Positions 43,228 to 52,150 of a stretch of 64,000 nucleotides of DNA are shown one piece after another. The notes beneath the pieces are model-generated. The model was not told where the DNA came from. It saw nothing but the letters and a program-made list of their open reading frames with translations, and ran no database searches. The DNA comes from Metallosphaera tengchongensis (GTDB lineage Archaea; Thermoproteota; Thermoprotei_A; Sulfolobales; Sulfolobaceae): the NCBI RefSeq assembly GCF_013343295.1, contig NZ_CP049074.1:477501-541500 (forward strand), written 5' to 3'. Within the stretch, counting starts at the first letter, position 1; each line of letters starts with the position of its first letter. Position numbers and translations under genes: made by a program.

Positions 43228-44478
43228 ATGAAATATAGTTTCCTTCCCTTAGTATTACTGGTGTTGATAGCTTCCCCGCTTTTGGCCTTATCTGCAGCTA
43301 CTACCATAACTGTTACGACGCAACCGGTGTACCATCCTGGACAGACGGTTTTCATAGAGGGGACTGCGCCGGCTAACACTCAGGTCGGAGTGACAATATA
43401 TAACCCACAGGGTAAAGCTGTCTTCTCTAACGTGACTACCAGTAACGCCAACGGTGTGTACTCCCTAAAGGCCTTTACTTTCCCAAGTCAGGCTACTACG
43501 ACTCTACCTTACGGCACTTACACTGTACAGGTTGGGACGAGCACTGGGTTCACGAACTCCACTACGTTCCAGTTCCTCCCTCTAACTGCTACAGTTAGGG
43601 TTTTGGTAGTTAACCCACAGGGAGTCCCCGTTAGCGGGGCTACTGTCACAGCAGATAGCGTTTCGGCGACAACTAACTCTTCCGGGGTAGCAGTGCTATC
43701 TCTACCCACAGGGAACTACACCCTAAAGGTGGTCCCACCTTCGCCTTATGCCCCGACTAGCGAGTCCATAAGCGTAGTAGCACCGAATATGTATAGTTTC
43801 ACTGTAACAGTACAGATCCAGGAGCTGTCCTTGACCGTGGTTAAGGCTGTCTCACCTAACGTTAACCTACAGGACCTGACTTCCGGTACTGGGATCACCA
43901 TGACTGGAGGGACTACCCTTACAATTTGGAGCACTGTAACTTTCGCTGGAGCTCCAATATCTACAGCTACTGTCATCGCCATGTATAACGGGACGAACTA
44001 CACGGCTACTTACATGAACGGTTATTACGTAGTGAACATATCTGTTCCTAACGTACAGTATGAGACCGACTTGATCCTTACGGCCTCTTACTCAGGAATG
44101 ACATCCACTCCTGTTGTGCTACCACTGACCGTTAACCTCAACGAGCAGAAAGTGATAGAGAGCTTAAACGCTACTGTCACTTCCCTTAGTCAACAGGTAA
44201 CGTCACTCTCGTCAACTGTAAGCTCCCTATCGTCTACTGTGTCCTCCCTGTCATCGACGGTCTCCTCCTTGTCAACTACCCTAGGCAAGTTGAACTCTAC
44301 CTTAGGCTCGTTGCAACAGAGCGTGAGCACATTGAGTAGCGAGTACACAACGTTGAACAGTAAGGTCAACGCGTTGTCCGGTCTGTCTGGAACCGTGGAT
44401 ATAGCCCTGGCAGTGAGCATCATAGCTATAATTATTTCAATAGTGGTACTAATACTACTCTTTAGAAAGGTAAGTTAA
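43228..44478 (+). CDS. slaB: S-layer stalk/anchor protein SlaB
   Basis: A 416-residue protein that fixes the SlaA lattice to the membrane. It has a signal peptide (1-24), beta-sandwich domains (about 25-300), and a coiled coil with repeated SSLSSTV units (about 315-385). A C-terminal membrane helix (IALAVSIIAIIISIVVLILL) ends in RKVS. The coiled-coil stalk and tail anchor are diagnostic. A Shine-Dalgarno AAAGGTGA precedes ATG 43228, downstream of A/T-rich DNA that could hold its own promoter. Confidence 0.92.
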   Translation: MKYSFLPLVLLVLIASPLLALSAATTITVTTQPVYHPGQTVFIEGTAPANTQVGVTIYNPQGKAVFSNVTTSNANGVYSLKAFTFPSQATTTLPYGTYTVQVGTSTGFTNSTTFQFLPLTATVRVLVVNPQGVPVSGATVTADSVSATTNSSGVAVLSLPTGNYTLKVVPPSPYAPTSESISVVAPNMYSFTVTVQIQELSLTVVKAVSPNVNLQDLTSGTGITMTGGTTLTIWSTVTFAGAPISTATVIAMYNGTNYTATYMNGYYVVNISVPNVQYETDLILTASYSGMTSTPVVLPLTVNLNEQKVIESLNATVTSLSQQVTSLSSTVSSLSSTVSSLSSTVSSLSTTLGKLNSTLGSLQQSVSTLSSEYTTLNSKVNALSGLSGTVDIALAVSIIAIIISIVVLILLFRKVS

Positions 44479-44490
44479 TTTTTTTCCACC
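44479..44490 (+). terminator. T-run after slaB
   Basis: Seven T directly after the slaB stop (44479-44485) form a typical archaeal termination signal. An imperfect direct repeat CTAAATTCATAAA occurs at about 44491 and 44569 in the A/T-rich stretch that follows. Confidence 0.5.
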
Positions 44491-44742
44491 TAAATTCATA
44501 AAGGTTTTACCAGAGGTGCTCTTCTTTATAGAAGAAATTTTACACTATTTATCAAAAGTTATTCGCTCTAAATTCATAAAAGTTAGATTTTACATTCTAA
44601 GATGGGAGTATTATTGCTCTTTTGGTCTGGATTTCGTTAAGTTACGACCTTACCCTTTTTAGGATTATAGTTAGGAATTATGAGATAAAACGAATTTTAA
44701 GAGATTAGCAGTACCTTATACAGTTTACCCTCTCTCTAGAGT

Positions 44743-45028
44743 GCCCATAGTCAACAGATTTTGTTTGAACATTAAGTTTATACAATCTGGGTTGTTGAGC
44801 ACTTTACATACCGCAAGGAAGTTTTACCCAGGATGTGGGTATGTATCTCGGAAGGCTGATAAGCGCTATGGAGAGTCCAAGATGCTCGAGATATCCTACA
44901 GTCTAGGTGGATTGGAGTCCCCCTTTAGACCAGCAGGGGGTAAGGACGAGTCGGTACCTTGACTCTCGTAAGCTAAAAATTGAGGATTGATATCGGACGA
45001 CATGAAATTAGATGAGACCCAACACCTA
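44743..45028 (+). repeat. 275-bp structured repeat, diverged copy D
   Basis: The left end (CATAGTCAACAGATTTTG, ACATTAAGTTTATAC), the core (GGATGTGGGTATGTATCTCG) and the end (ACATGAAATTAGATGAGACC) match the family. The hairpin region has drifted (TCTAGGTGGATTGGAG... CCCCCTTTAGACC) and extra bases follow. It lies downstream of slaB. Confidence 0.65.
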
Positions 45029-45099
45029 ATTTTCTAACTCCTTCTTTTGTTTGGTTGATGAAAACCTAGAGCACACACCTTTCTTCCTAACTACACTCA

Positions 45100-45306
45100 T
45101 TAGCCTTTCGGTGTCCTCCTCCACCACTTGTCACTCCTGAACCTAAACAACGTAGTTCCAAAGTACTGTGTAAGATACAACCTAGCTTGTAAGAAAGGTG
45201 TCTTGTGGACATAACGTGAGATCCCCCATGAGGTAAGGGTTAGTAACCTGTTGAACTCTACATAACTATCTAAAGAAATAAGATCAATGCTGACGGTATC
45301 TCTCAT
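45100..45306 (-). other. Short minus-strand ORF, doubtful
   Basis: A 68-codon frame with an ATG start (SIDLISLDSYVEFNRLLTL) and a basic end (RFRSDKWWRRTPKG). It lies next to a repeat and just upstream of a large divergent gene. No family is recognised. It could be a gene remnant. Confidence 0.25.
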
Positions 45307-45372
45307 CCTCCACTAGCATAGGCTAGTCAGTATCAACAATACCTTTTTATCCACAGGTTACATCTTCAGCCA

Positions 45373-47439
45373 GTGGGGTACAGATCAGTTCTATTCTATA
45401 ATTTGAGGATTTTCCAAAAGTATTTGGACGTGATAGTGATATTTTTGGTAACATTTTTAGTGTTCCATGAACTATTGCTAAACTATTACGTCTCATACTT
45501 TGACATGAGTACGAACCCCCCATTCGTTGACACCTCCTTTAACCCCTCAATTTTAACCGGTGTGATCAACTCTCCACCCATATTCAGTATTAATCTCAAC
45601 CCAGGCCTCAACGTTTTTGAGGCCCTGTTTTCCCTACTTTTCGGGGGGTATGGGATTAACCTGGTTTACTTCATCTACCTCCTTTTCTTCGCCTTAGGTT
45701 TAAGACAGTTAGGACTAGTTTTTACCGAGAAAAGAGTGTTTACTACCCTTGGGGCGTTGATAGGACTACTAAATCCCGGGACTATATCAGTTATCATAGA
45801 CAGCCCTCTGACGTTGTATGTCGCCCCAATACCATGGTTTGTGGCCTTCTATTACAAGTACAGGGTCATTACCTGGGACAGACGAGATTTCCTCCTGTCC
45901 TTAGCTCCCCTCACTGTCTTAGGGGTGTATGGACCTCCAATACCCGCTCTAATTGTCTCGTTGTTATCTGTGGAACTCTTTTCCCTTATAAAGAGGGGGA
46001 GCGGGGAGCTGTTGAACACTCTGACCTCTTCAACTAAGGTCTTACTGTTCTTTTCGTTTACGCATATAAACGTCCTTTACCTCGTCCTGAGCCACGGTTC
46101 CCAAGTATCCTCGTACAGCTTTGCCGAGGAGTACTTTTTTAATGGGGGCTATGACCGCGCATTTAACCTTCTACAGGAGGTTTCTCTATTAGTTTCATCT
46201 AAAGTTTTATTTTTCTATAGTTTGTCTGATAGATGGTTCCCCTCTGCAATCCTCTATATTTTCTCGTGGCTTTTTATATTATTATTCGTAGCAGGGACAA
46301 TAAACTTTATACTAAAGAGAGAATTTTTTCCGTTGATCTTTGCTGGGTTTCTCCTCTCCCTGGTAAGTTACGAGAATAACTACTTAGGTGTTTACAATCT
46401 AGTACATAAGTTCATTCCCATATTTTCCGGGGTCGATCCGTACGAGTACACACCTTTGATTGCTATGCTCTACACTCTTGTGGTAGTTAACTTATCTAAG
46501 GGGGATTTAGTGAACCCTAAACACCTCCTAAATCATATCCGTAGGGTTGTTCTAGTCACCGTTGTTATCCTAGTATCTATAGCGGGCTTTGTATCAACAG
46601 TCGATTTCGCAATGATATGGCACCAGTTTGAAGTTCCTAATTACGTCATCCAGACATATGATGAGTTATACAACAGTGGTAAAGGGGGATCTGTCCTTAT
46701 ATTACCACCTGTTATAAAGATCCCTCTTTCCAAGTATTTCCTGAACTTGACCGTTCTTGGGTTTAGTTACACTGCGCCTTATTCTCCTGGGATTAACGTC
46801 TTTACGTATTCTGATAACGCCATAACAATAGACTCTTTGGGTTCACCTCAAAGCCCCTACACTTTTCTATATTTTTACCTGTTATCAGGTAATATATCTG
46901 GCGTACAATTTTATAGCAAGGAACTTGATGTTAGATCTATCCTATGGGCAAACTCTTCCTTGTTTTTTGGTTACGCACAGGTTTTTACTACGCATCTTAA
47001 CTCCTCGAGTCCCTCTGGTGTATATGCCGCCTTAACTTCCTTCGTTTATTACATTCCAGAGGTGAGCGTCTTTAATAACTCGAATTTTTCTATAATATAT
47101 AAAAATAATAATTTCCTAGTAATAAAGGTGAATACGCCACCTGCCTATGAGGTCAAGGAAGAGTGGTACGGGGTCAAAATAATACCGGAGGAGAGGACGA
47201 ATTCAATCATCACCCCAGTAGGGGAAGGGACGGGGGCTATAGTCTTTGGTTATAAACAGGTAAACTATAACGGTCAATTAGAGGTCGTATCTAGCTCTGG
47301 GATTAGACCATTTATTATAACCTCGTATTCCGTAATCTTTAATATTATCAGTGAATTTCTAATTGTCCTATTTTATATATATCTAATTTATAGTATATAC
47401 AAAGATAGAGGGAAAGGTAAAGACCACGTTATTACTTGA
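45373..47439 (+). CDS. Large multi-spanning membrane protein with external domain
   Basis: A 688-residue protein. About 11 helices fill residues 15-410, an external domain with several NxS/T sequons spans about 420-640, and a final helix (VIFNIISEFLIVLFYIYLIY) ends in a short basic tail. This layout is shared with GT-C glycosyltransferases and oligosaccharyltransferases, but I see no DxD or WWDYG motif, so no enzyme function is claimed. The gene follows the S-layer genes. GTG 45373 and TTG 45403 are both possible starts. Codon use is A/T-rich like slaA. Confidence 0.7.
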   Translation: MGYRSVLFYNLRIFQKYLDVIVIFLVTFLVFHELLLNYYVSYFDMSTNPPFVDTSFNPSILTGVINSPPIFSINLNPGLNVFEALFSLLFGGYGINLVYFIYLLFFALGLRQLGLVFTEKRVFTTLGALIGLLNPGTISVIIDSPLTLYVAPIPWFVAFYYKYRVITWDRRDFLLSLAPLTVLGVYGPPIPALIVSLLSVELFSLIKRGSGELLNTLTSSTKVLLFFSFTHINVLYLVLSHGSQVSSYSFAEEYFFNGGYDRAFNLLQEVSLLVSSKVLFFYSLSDRWFPSAILYIFSWLFILLFVAGTINFILKREFFPLIFAGFLLSLVSYENNYLGVYNLVHKFIPIFSGVDPYEYTPLIAMLYTLVVVNLSKGDLVNPKHLLNHIRRVVLVTVVILVSIAGFVSTVDFAMIWHQFEVPNYVIQTYDELYNSGKGGSVLILPPVIKIPLSKYFLNLTVLGFSYTAPYSPGINVFTYSDNAITIDSLGSPQSPYTFLYFYLLSGNISGVQFYSKELDVRSILWANSSLFFGYAQVFTTHLNSSSPSGVYAALTSFVYYIPEVSVFNNSNFSIIYKNNNFLVIKVNTPPAYEVKEEWYGVKIIPEERTNSIITPVGEGTGAIVFGYKQVNYNGQLEVVSSSGIRPFIITSYSVIFNIISEFLIVLFYIYLIYSIYKDRGKGKDHVIT

Positions 47440-47639
47440 CACGAGAAGGTCCTCTGCAGTTTTAAGACGAAATTTTAGGTGGTAGTGTGCAAATAGTCAC
47501 TGGGTAGGTTTTTTAAAAAAAGTAGGTGTTTCAAACGCTTACTCGAGCTTCTCTCACAACATCTCGCAAAATCGACAATAAGTCGAATGTGAACACTAAG
47601 TAGTGCAATCCCTACAGAGTTTTTGCTAGGTAGGAAGCA

Positions 47640-47930
47640 AAGGTCATACAGTCTTATCGAAAACTAGCAGAGATTCTCGCGTCCAAGCCCCATGAGAAAG
47701 GTATAAAGACGCTCTTGGTCGTTGAGTACAACGCTTTTGAACTTGCGCTTTTCACAACGTCACAGTGAGAAGAGATCCCAGAGGGGCAGTCATTTGCCTG
47801 CAACACTACAGGCTTCACAGTGACGTCAAAGGTGCCCTGAACATGGCGAAGTAAGCCTCCAATTCAACGAGGGAGTTAACATCACCGTGCGACGGACCCT
47901 CGGGGATCGTGTCTTTCCTCAGCGCCTCTT
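47640..47930 (+). pseudogene. TnpB tail remnant, plus strand
   Basis: From about 47657 the frame reads SYRKLAEILASKPHEKGIKT then LLVVEYN, a clear TnpB RuvC/linker block. After stops and shifts comes RGAVICLQHYRLHSDVKGAL then NMAK, with the zinc knuckle degraded. A faint right-end region (ACGAGGGAGTTAAC...ACCCTCGGGG) follows to about 47920. The remnant abuts the 3' end of the 926-residue membrane protein gene. Confidence 0.75.
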
Positions 47931-47949
47931 CATGTCACTCTAGTTAAAA

Positions 47950-50730
47950 TTAAATCTTTTCGAGATAGTTTGCAATTCTTTCTAAAGCGTCCCTTATCAC
48001 GTCACTTAGGATAGCTATGGCGAAAGAGTAAATCGTGATGAACATCCCTATAACCACAGCCACCGTCCCCTGGAAGTCGATAAGCAAGTAGTTTGTCCCA
48101 GGGCCCAACTCTGTTGTCGGACCACTGAAGGGATGGCCGTCTAACTTTAGACCTATATTGTTCAAGGGGATCACTGTCATGTTTAAGGAGAGGCTAGACT
48201 TGATGATTAGCTCCTCTCCCCCGAAAATTTGTTTTACCTTTACAGTGTAGCTAGTGTTTACAGGGAATCTCCCTACAAGGTAGTAGTCAACACCATTGTT
48301 CTCCACAAAGACCCTAGTTACGTTAACGAAACCCGGGGGAGAGTAAAGGGTGAACTCTTTTACCCCTGAGATATAGGACCCGTTGTGCAGCGTTTCTCCT
48401 TGGGCCTCCACTGTAATTGGGACGTTACTATCGTAGTATAGAGTACCGTTCAGTCCCTCTGAAGGGGTTATACTCACGTAAAATGGAGTGCTCGAGTTCC
48501 AAGACATCCAGTTCTCCGTGATGTTGACTGAGACGTTCCGGGACACCTCTATCCCAGTTAAGTTGACCTCATTATCGATAGGAAGTATGAGGCCAAAGGT
48601 CCTCACGTCTTGCCACGGTAGTGACGTGTTCAAGTCAAGTGCGGTAAACTTACCGTTTAAGATCTCGCCCGAGATGAAAGTGAAGTTACCCTCCTTGCTG
48701 AATTCAAGTGTGAAGTTGAAAGGTCTACTTACATTAAAAGGGGTCACATCTCCTACAAGCTTTATCTCCCTGCTGTAGAGGAGGACGGTAGGCTTGCCAA
48801 GTTCTACTGTCAATGCCGCGAAATTTATAGGGGTCACGGAGCTATCCTCTGTGGCATTACCTATGAACAAAGAGGGATAGGGAAAGTAGTTGACCCATTT
48901 ACCCGATAGGGTCACGGAGAAGGTGGGCGGCGGGGTCAAGTTCCAGAAGAGGAACTGAGAACCTAACAAAGACTTGATGACTATCGAGCGGGATAGGTTA
49001 ACCTGGAGTTGCCCTGAGGAGTAACTTGGGTGGAAATTACTGGAATTAATCTCTAGGAAGGGAAAAGCCTCTGGAGAGACGTTAAAGTCCACTCTCTTTA
49101 AGTAACTAGGTATAACCACAGTGAAGAACGCTGGGAAACCGAGGAAATCTGGGTTACTCTTAACTTCTCCTGTGTTGGTGACAACGTACTGTAACCCCTG
49201 AGTGACCACGGGAGAGCTGTTGGTCGCAACTGGGGAAAGGTAAGGAAAAGAGTAGTTCCACCACACTAGCGAGGCGTTCTCTACCCTGTTTGAGATTTCA
49301 AAGACCTGTTCCGGGATAGAAGTGGGTTGGTAGTTAACAAACTGAAGCAAGGAACTGGAGAGCAATAGGACCACGACTAACGCAATTAACACCTCCTTTA
49401 CTCCTTTTCCCCGCACTGCCAGTAGCGTAGACATGACAGCTACAGGGTACATCGTTTCGGAGTAAGGGAGTCCAGACACTAGGAACGCGAGGGAAATCAC
49501 CGAGATGATGGCAGAGGCTTTGTCCCCAAACTTAGTAAGGAGGGTAGCTACTGGGAGTAGGAGGACAAAGGTGATGTACGGAGTAACTTCGCCCACATTA
49601 GGAGTCCCGTAAAGTATATATGGGATTATCCAGAATGCGTTTGCCCCCAGAACGGAGAGGACCAACCAACTTAAGCCTCTCCTGTACGTGATAAGACCCA
49701 TTAACGCTACCGAGACTACCAGGGGGAAGAACGAGGAACCTAGGATGGAGATAAACATAACAGCTGGATATTTCACGGAGTTTCTCAGACTAGTTAAGAC
49801 CAAGGATATAATGAAAGGTAGGACAGCGTACCCGAAGAGTAAGTATGGGTCCTGAAAGGGCGAAAGTAGCTCATAAACTAGGGAGAACATGGGGACATGT
49901 CTTAACCCCAACTTCCTAAACATCATGAACGCTCCTAACCCTGATAGGTAAGAGAGGCAAGCAATGTAAACGTCTACACCAAAGTAGCCTAGATGGGAGA
50001 GCAGGTGAGAGAGGGGCCAGCTACCTAACACCTGGTTCAGCTGAGGGAAGTACCTGACAGGGACCCATAGGTTGAAGGGACTTACATTGAAGAGGTAGGA
50101 CTTTTGAGACCACCAGTAGTAAGCGTAAGGTAACCCGAGAGAGAGGGAGGCGAGAGGGTATATCGCTAGGAGAACGGGCGTCCTAGGAAACTTGCGAGGT
50201 AACCTCTTCCCCTCAATAGCCATCCCTACTATACCGAAAAAGAGGCTGTAAAATGCCCCGTCTGATAGCGAGGAGACCAAGGGAGACGAGAGCCCTTGTT
50301 GGATGGAGACCGCTGAGGCAGTGAGGAGCAGGGATATCCCGTTAATTACTGCACCCCTCAGATCGAGCTTCAGGTACAGGAGGGCGACTAGGGCAAGCGC
50401 GAAGGCTAGGACTTGCATGTAGGCGTTTAAGTCCATCATCACTAGGGAGATAGCAAAGAAGAGGAGGAAAGATGTGGACCTTTCCTTGAGGTAGTAGGAG
50501 GTGATCGAGGTCAGCCCAGACAGCGCTATCACTGAATAATTCTTTGTAATTAGAGAATATGGCAATAGCGAGAGGGGAAGGGTCACCGACAGCTCAGGTG
50601 AGAGTATGGAAAAGGCAGCGGAGGAGAGAGCTATCAGACCGAAGCTGTACTGGAGGGGGATAACCAAGGAAAGGACTCCTGTAGTCAGGTCTATCAGCAG
50701 AGAGGTTAGGTAGTAGTTTAGTTTATCCAT
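47950..50730 (-). CDS. Giant membrane protein with large external domain, paralogue 1
   Basis: A 926-residue protein with about 14-16 helices in residues 5-470, a long external beta-rich domain (about 480-880) with more than 20 NxS/T sequons, and one C-terminal helix (TVAVVIGMFITIYSFAIAIL). The transmembrane half shows distinctive blocks such as YYLKERSTSFLLFF, LYLKLDLRGAVINGI and GSWPLSHLLSHLGYFGVDVY. These recur almost unchanged in the 952-residue protein at 52151-55009. I do not recognise the family. Location among glycosylation genes suggests a surface or envelope role. No catalytic motif is obvious. Confidence 0.78.
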   Translation of the reverse strand: MDKLNYYLTSLLIDLTTGVLSLVIPLQYSFGLIALSSAAFSILSPELSVTLPLSLLPYSLITKNYSVIALSGLTSITSYYLKERSTSFLLFFAISLVMMDLNAYMQVLAFALALVALLYLKLDLRGAVINGISLLLTASAVSIQQGLSSPLVSSLSDGAFYSLFFGIVGMAIEGKRLPRKFPRTPVLLAIYPLASLSLGLPYAYYWWSQKSYLFNVSPFNLWVPVRYFPQLNQVLGSWPLSHLLSHLGYFGVDVYIACLSYLSGLGAFMMFRKLGLRHVPMFSLVYELLSPFQDPYLLFGYAVLPFIISLVLTSLRNSVKYPAVMFISILGSSFFPLVVSVALMGLITYRRGLSWLVLSVLGANAFWIIPYILYGTPNVGEVTPYITFVLLLPVATLLTKFGDKASAIISVISLAFLVSGLPYSETMYPVAVMSTLLAVRGKGVKEVLIALVVVLLLSSSLLQFVNYQPTSIPEQVFEISNRVENASLVWWNYSFPYLSPVATNSSPVVTQGLQYVVTNTGEVKSNPDFLGFPAFFTVVIPSYLKRVDFNVSPEAFPFLEINSSNFHPSYSSGQLQVNLSRSIVIKSLLGSQFLFWNLTPPPTFSVTLSGKWVNYFPYPSLFIGNATEDSSVTPINFAALTVELGKPTVLLYSREIKLVGDVTPFNVSRPFNFTLEFSKEGNFTFISGEILNGKFTALDLNTSLPWQDVRTFGLILPIDNEVNLTGIEVSRNVSVNITENWMSWNSSTPFYVSITPSEGLNGTLYYDSNVPITVEAQGETLHNGSYISGVKEFTLYSPPGFVNVTRVFVENNGVDYYLVGRFPVNTSYTVKVKQIFGGEELIIKSSLSLNMTVIPLNNIGLKLDGHPFSGPTTELGPGTNYLLIDFQGTVAVVIGMFITIYSFAIAILSDVIRDALERIANYLEKI

Positions 50731-51058
50731 ACCCGCAGAAATATTCTCTGAGCGATTAAAGGTTATCGTAACGCTTGGGACCTGAGGATTCTACAGTTTT
50801 CTGTTTCTAGGTTTGTATTGACGTACCTAGGGTAGAGCTTTATACTTAGAGTGACTCTATCGTTAAGTGTAGCTCCTACTCCAAGTGGTGAGGGAACTTG
50901 TTTTCATCGACCTGCTTCTTGTTTAAAGCGAAATGTCCTTGGGTTGCACGTAGGCGTTAAAGTCTCTTACAGTAAAACTTTTTGAAGGAAACCCTTCCTT
51001 CAGCGGTTATGTAATCAGTCCGTTGAATATATATCTATGGTTTTCATTTATTCTTCTG

Positions 51059-52099
51059 ATGGATTTACTTTTTGTCAACCACAGGGACATTTATCATCCT
51101 CACGCTGGGGGCGCTGAAGAGGTACTTTTTCACGTTACCACAAGGTTGTCCAAGACCAACGAAGTTACTTGGCTTACCGAGAGGGTGAAGGGGAGGAGTG
51201 ACGAGGAGGAAATAGACGGGGTCAGGGTCCTAAGGAGAGGGACCAGGATATCCCTTCACCTTCTCTCGTTGCTGGAAGCTAGACGTCACGAGGTAGTCGT
51301 AGATAGTGTAGCTCACGCTGTCCCGTTCTTCTCCTATTTGGTTAACGAGAGAAGCGTTGCTCTTGTCCACCATGTTCACCAGGACGTCCTAAAGTTTGAG
51401 GTGGACCCAATTACCAGACTCGCGATAAGCAGTTTGGAGAAAAATCTGAAGAATTACTCCCATGTCATAGCTGTTTCACATGCGACCAAGAGGGATCTAG
51501 TCAAGAAGATAAAGGTGGAGGAAGACAAGATCAAGGTTATACATAATGGGGTAGACCACGTTAAATATAGGCCCGGGAAGAAGTCCTCTTCTCCCCTGGT
51601 CCTCTGGGTAGGTAGGATGAAAAGGTATAAGAACCCCTTGGACTCCGTGGAGATATTTAAGAGGCTTAACAAGAAGGCGGAGATGGTGGTAGTAGGTGAA
51701 GGGGACCTGGAGAACGAGTTCAGGAGAGCAGCTGAGCCATTGGGCGTAAAATACCTAGGCAGGGTGAGTGAGCAAAAGAAGATAGAGCTTTACCAGAGGG
51801 CGTGGGTGGTACTCTCCACCTCGTTTATTGAGGGATGGGGTATGACGATTGTCGAGGCGAACGCTTGTGGTACACCAGCACTGGCTTACAACGTTGGGTC
51901 AATGCCTGAAATTATAAAGGAAGGTAAAAACGGTTTCCTAATAGACTACAAGGATTACGTTAAGGCCTCTAAGACACTTGAGTACATGCTCGAGGAGGAC
52001 GTCATGTTAAGCCTCTCCAAGAGTTCCTTGGAGGAATCCATGAACTATGATTGGGATAGGACTGCAAACGAGTACGAGACTTACCTAAGGTCTATTTAA
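51059..52099 (+). CDS. Family 4 glycosyltransferase
   Basis: A protein of about 346 residues with GT-B fold. The N-terminal domain begins MDLLFVNHRDIYHPHAGGAE, where HAGGAE is the acceptor-side glycine loop. The C-terminal nucleotide-sugar domain has VLWVGRMKRYKNPL, VVVGEGDLE and the EX7E motif in EGWGMTIVEANACGTP. It is a retaining enzyme that transfers a sugar from a nucleotide donor, probably in glycan assembly for AglB. ATG 51059 is preferred to 51023, because the 12 extra residues are hydrophobic and not family-like. It lies between the two giant paralogues on the opposite strand. Confidence 0.9.
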   Translation: MDLLFVNHRDIYHPHAGGAEEVLFHVTTRLSKTNEVTWLTERVKGRSDEEEIDGVRVLRRGTRISLHLLSLLEARRHEVVVDSVAHAVPFFSYLVNERSVALVHHVHQDVLKFEVDPITRLAISSLEKNLKNYSHVIAVSHATKRDLVKKIKVEEDKIKVIHNGVDHVKYRPGKKSSSPLVLWVGRMKRYKNPLDSVEIFKRLNKKAEMVVVGEGDLENEFRRAAEPLGVKYLGRVSEQKKIELYQRAWVVLSTSFIEGWGMTIVEANACGTPALAYNVGSMPEIIKEGKNGFLIDYKDYVKASKTLEYMLEEDVMLSLSKSSLEESMNYDWDRTANEYETYLRSI

Positions 52100-52150
52100 G
52101 AGGAGTAACGACTATATCCAAAGGGGAGACTATAGTGCAGACCGGTTTCG

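Noticed and set aside
44741-44962. 73-codon ORF after slaB
   Set aside because: It lies entirely within repeat copy D, has no homologous frame in the other copies and no ribosome binding site.
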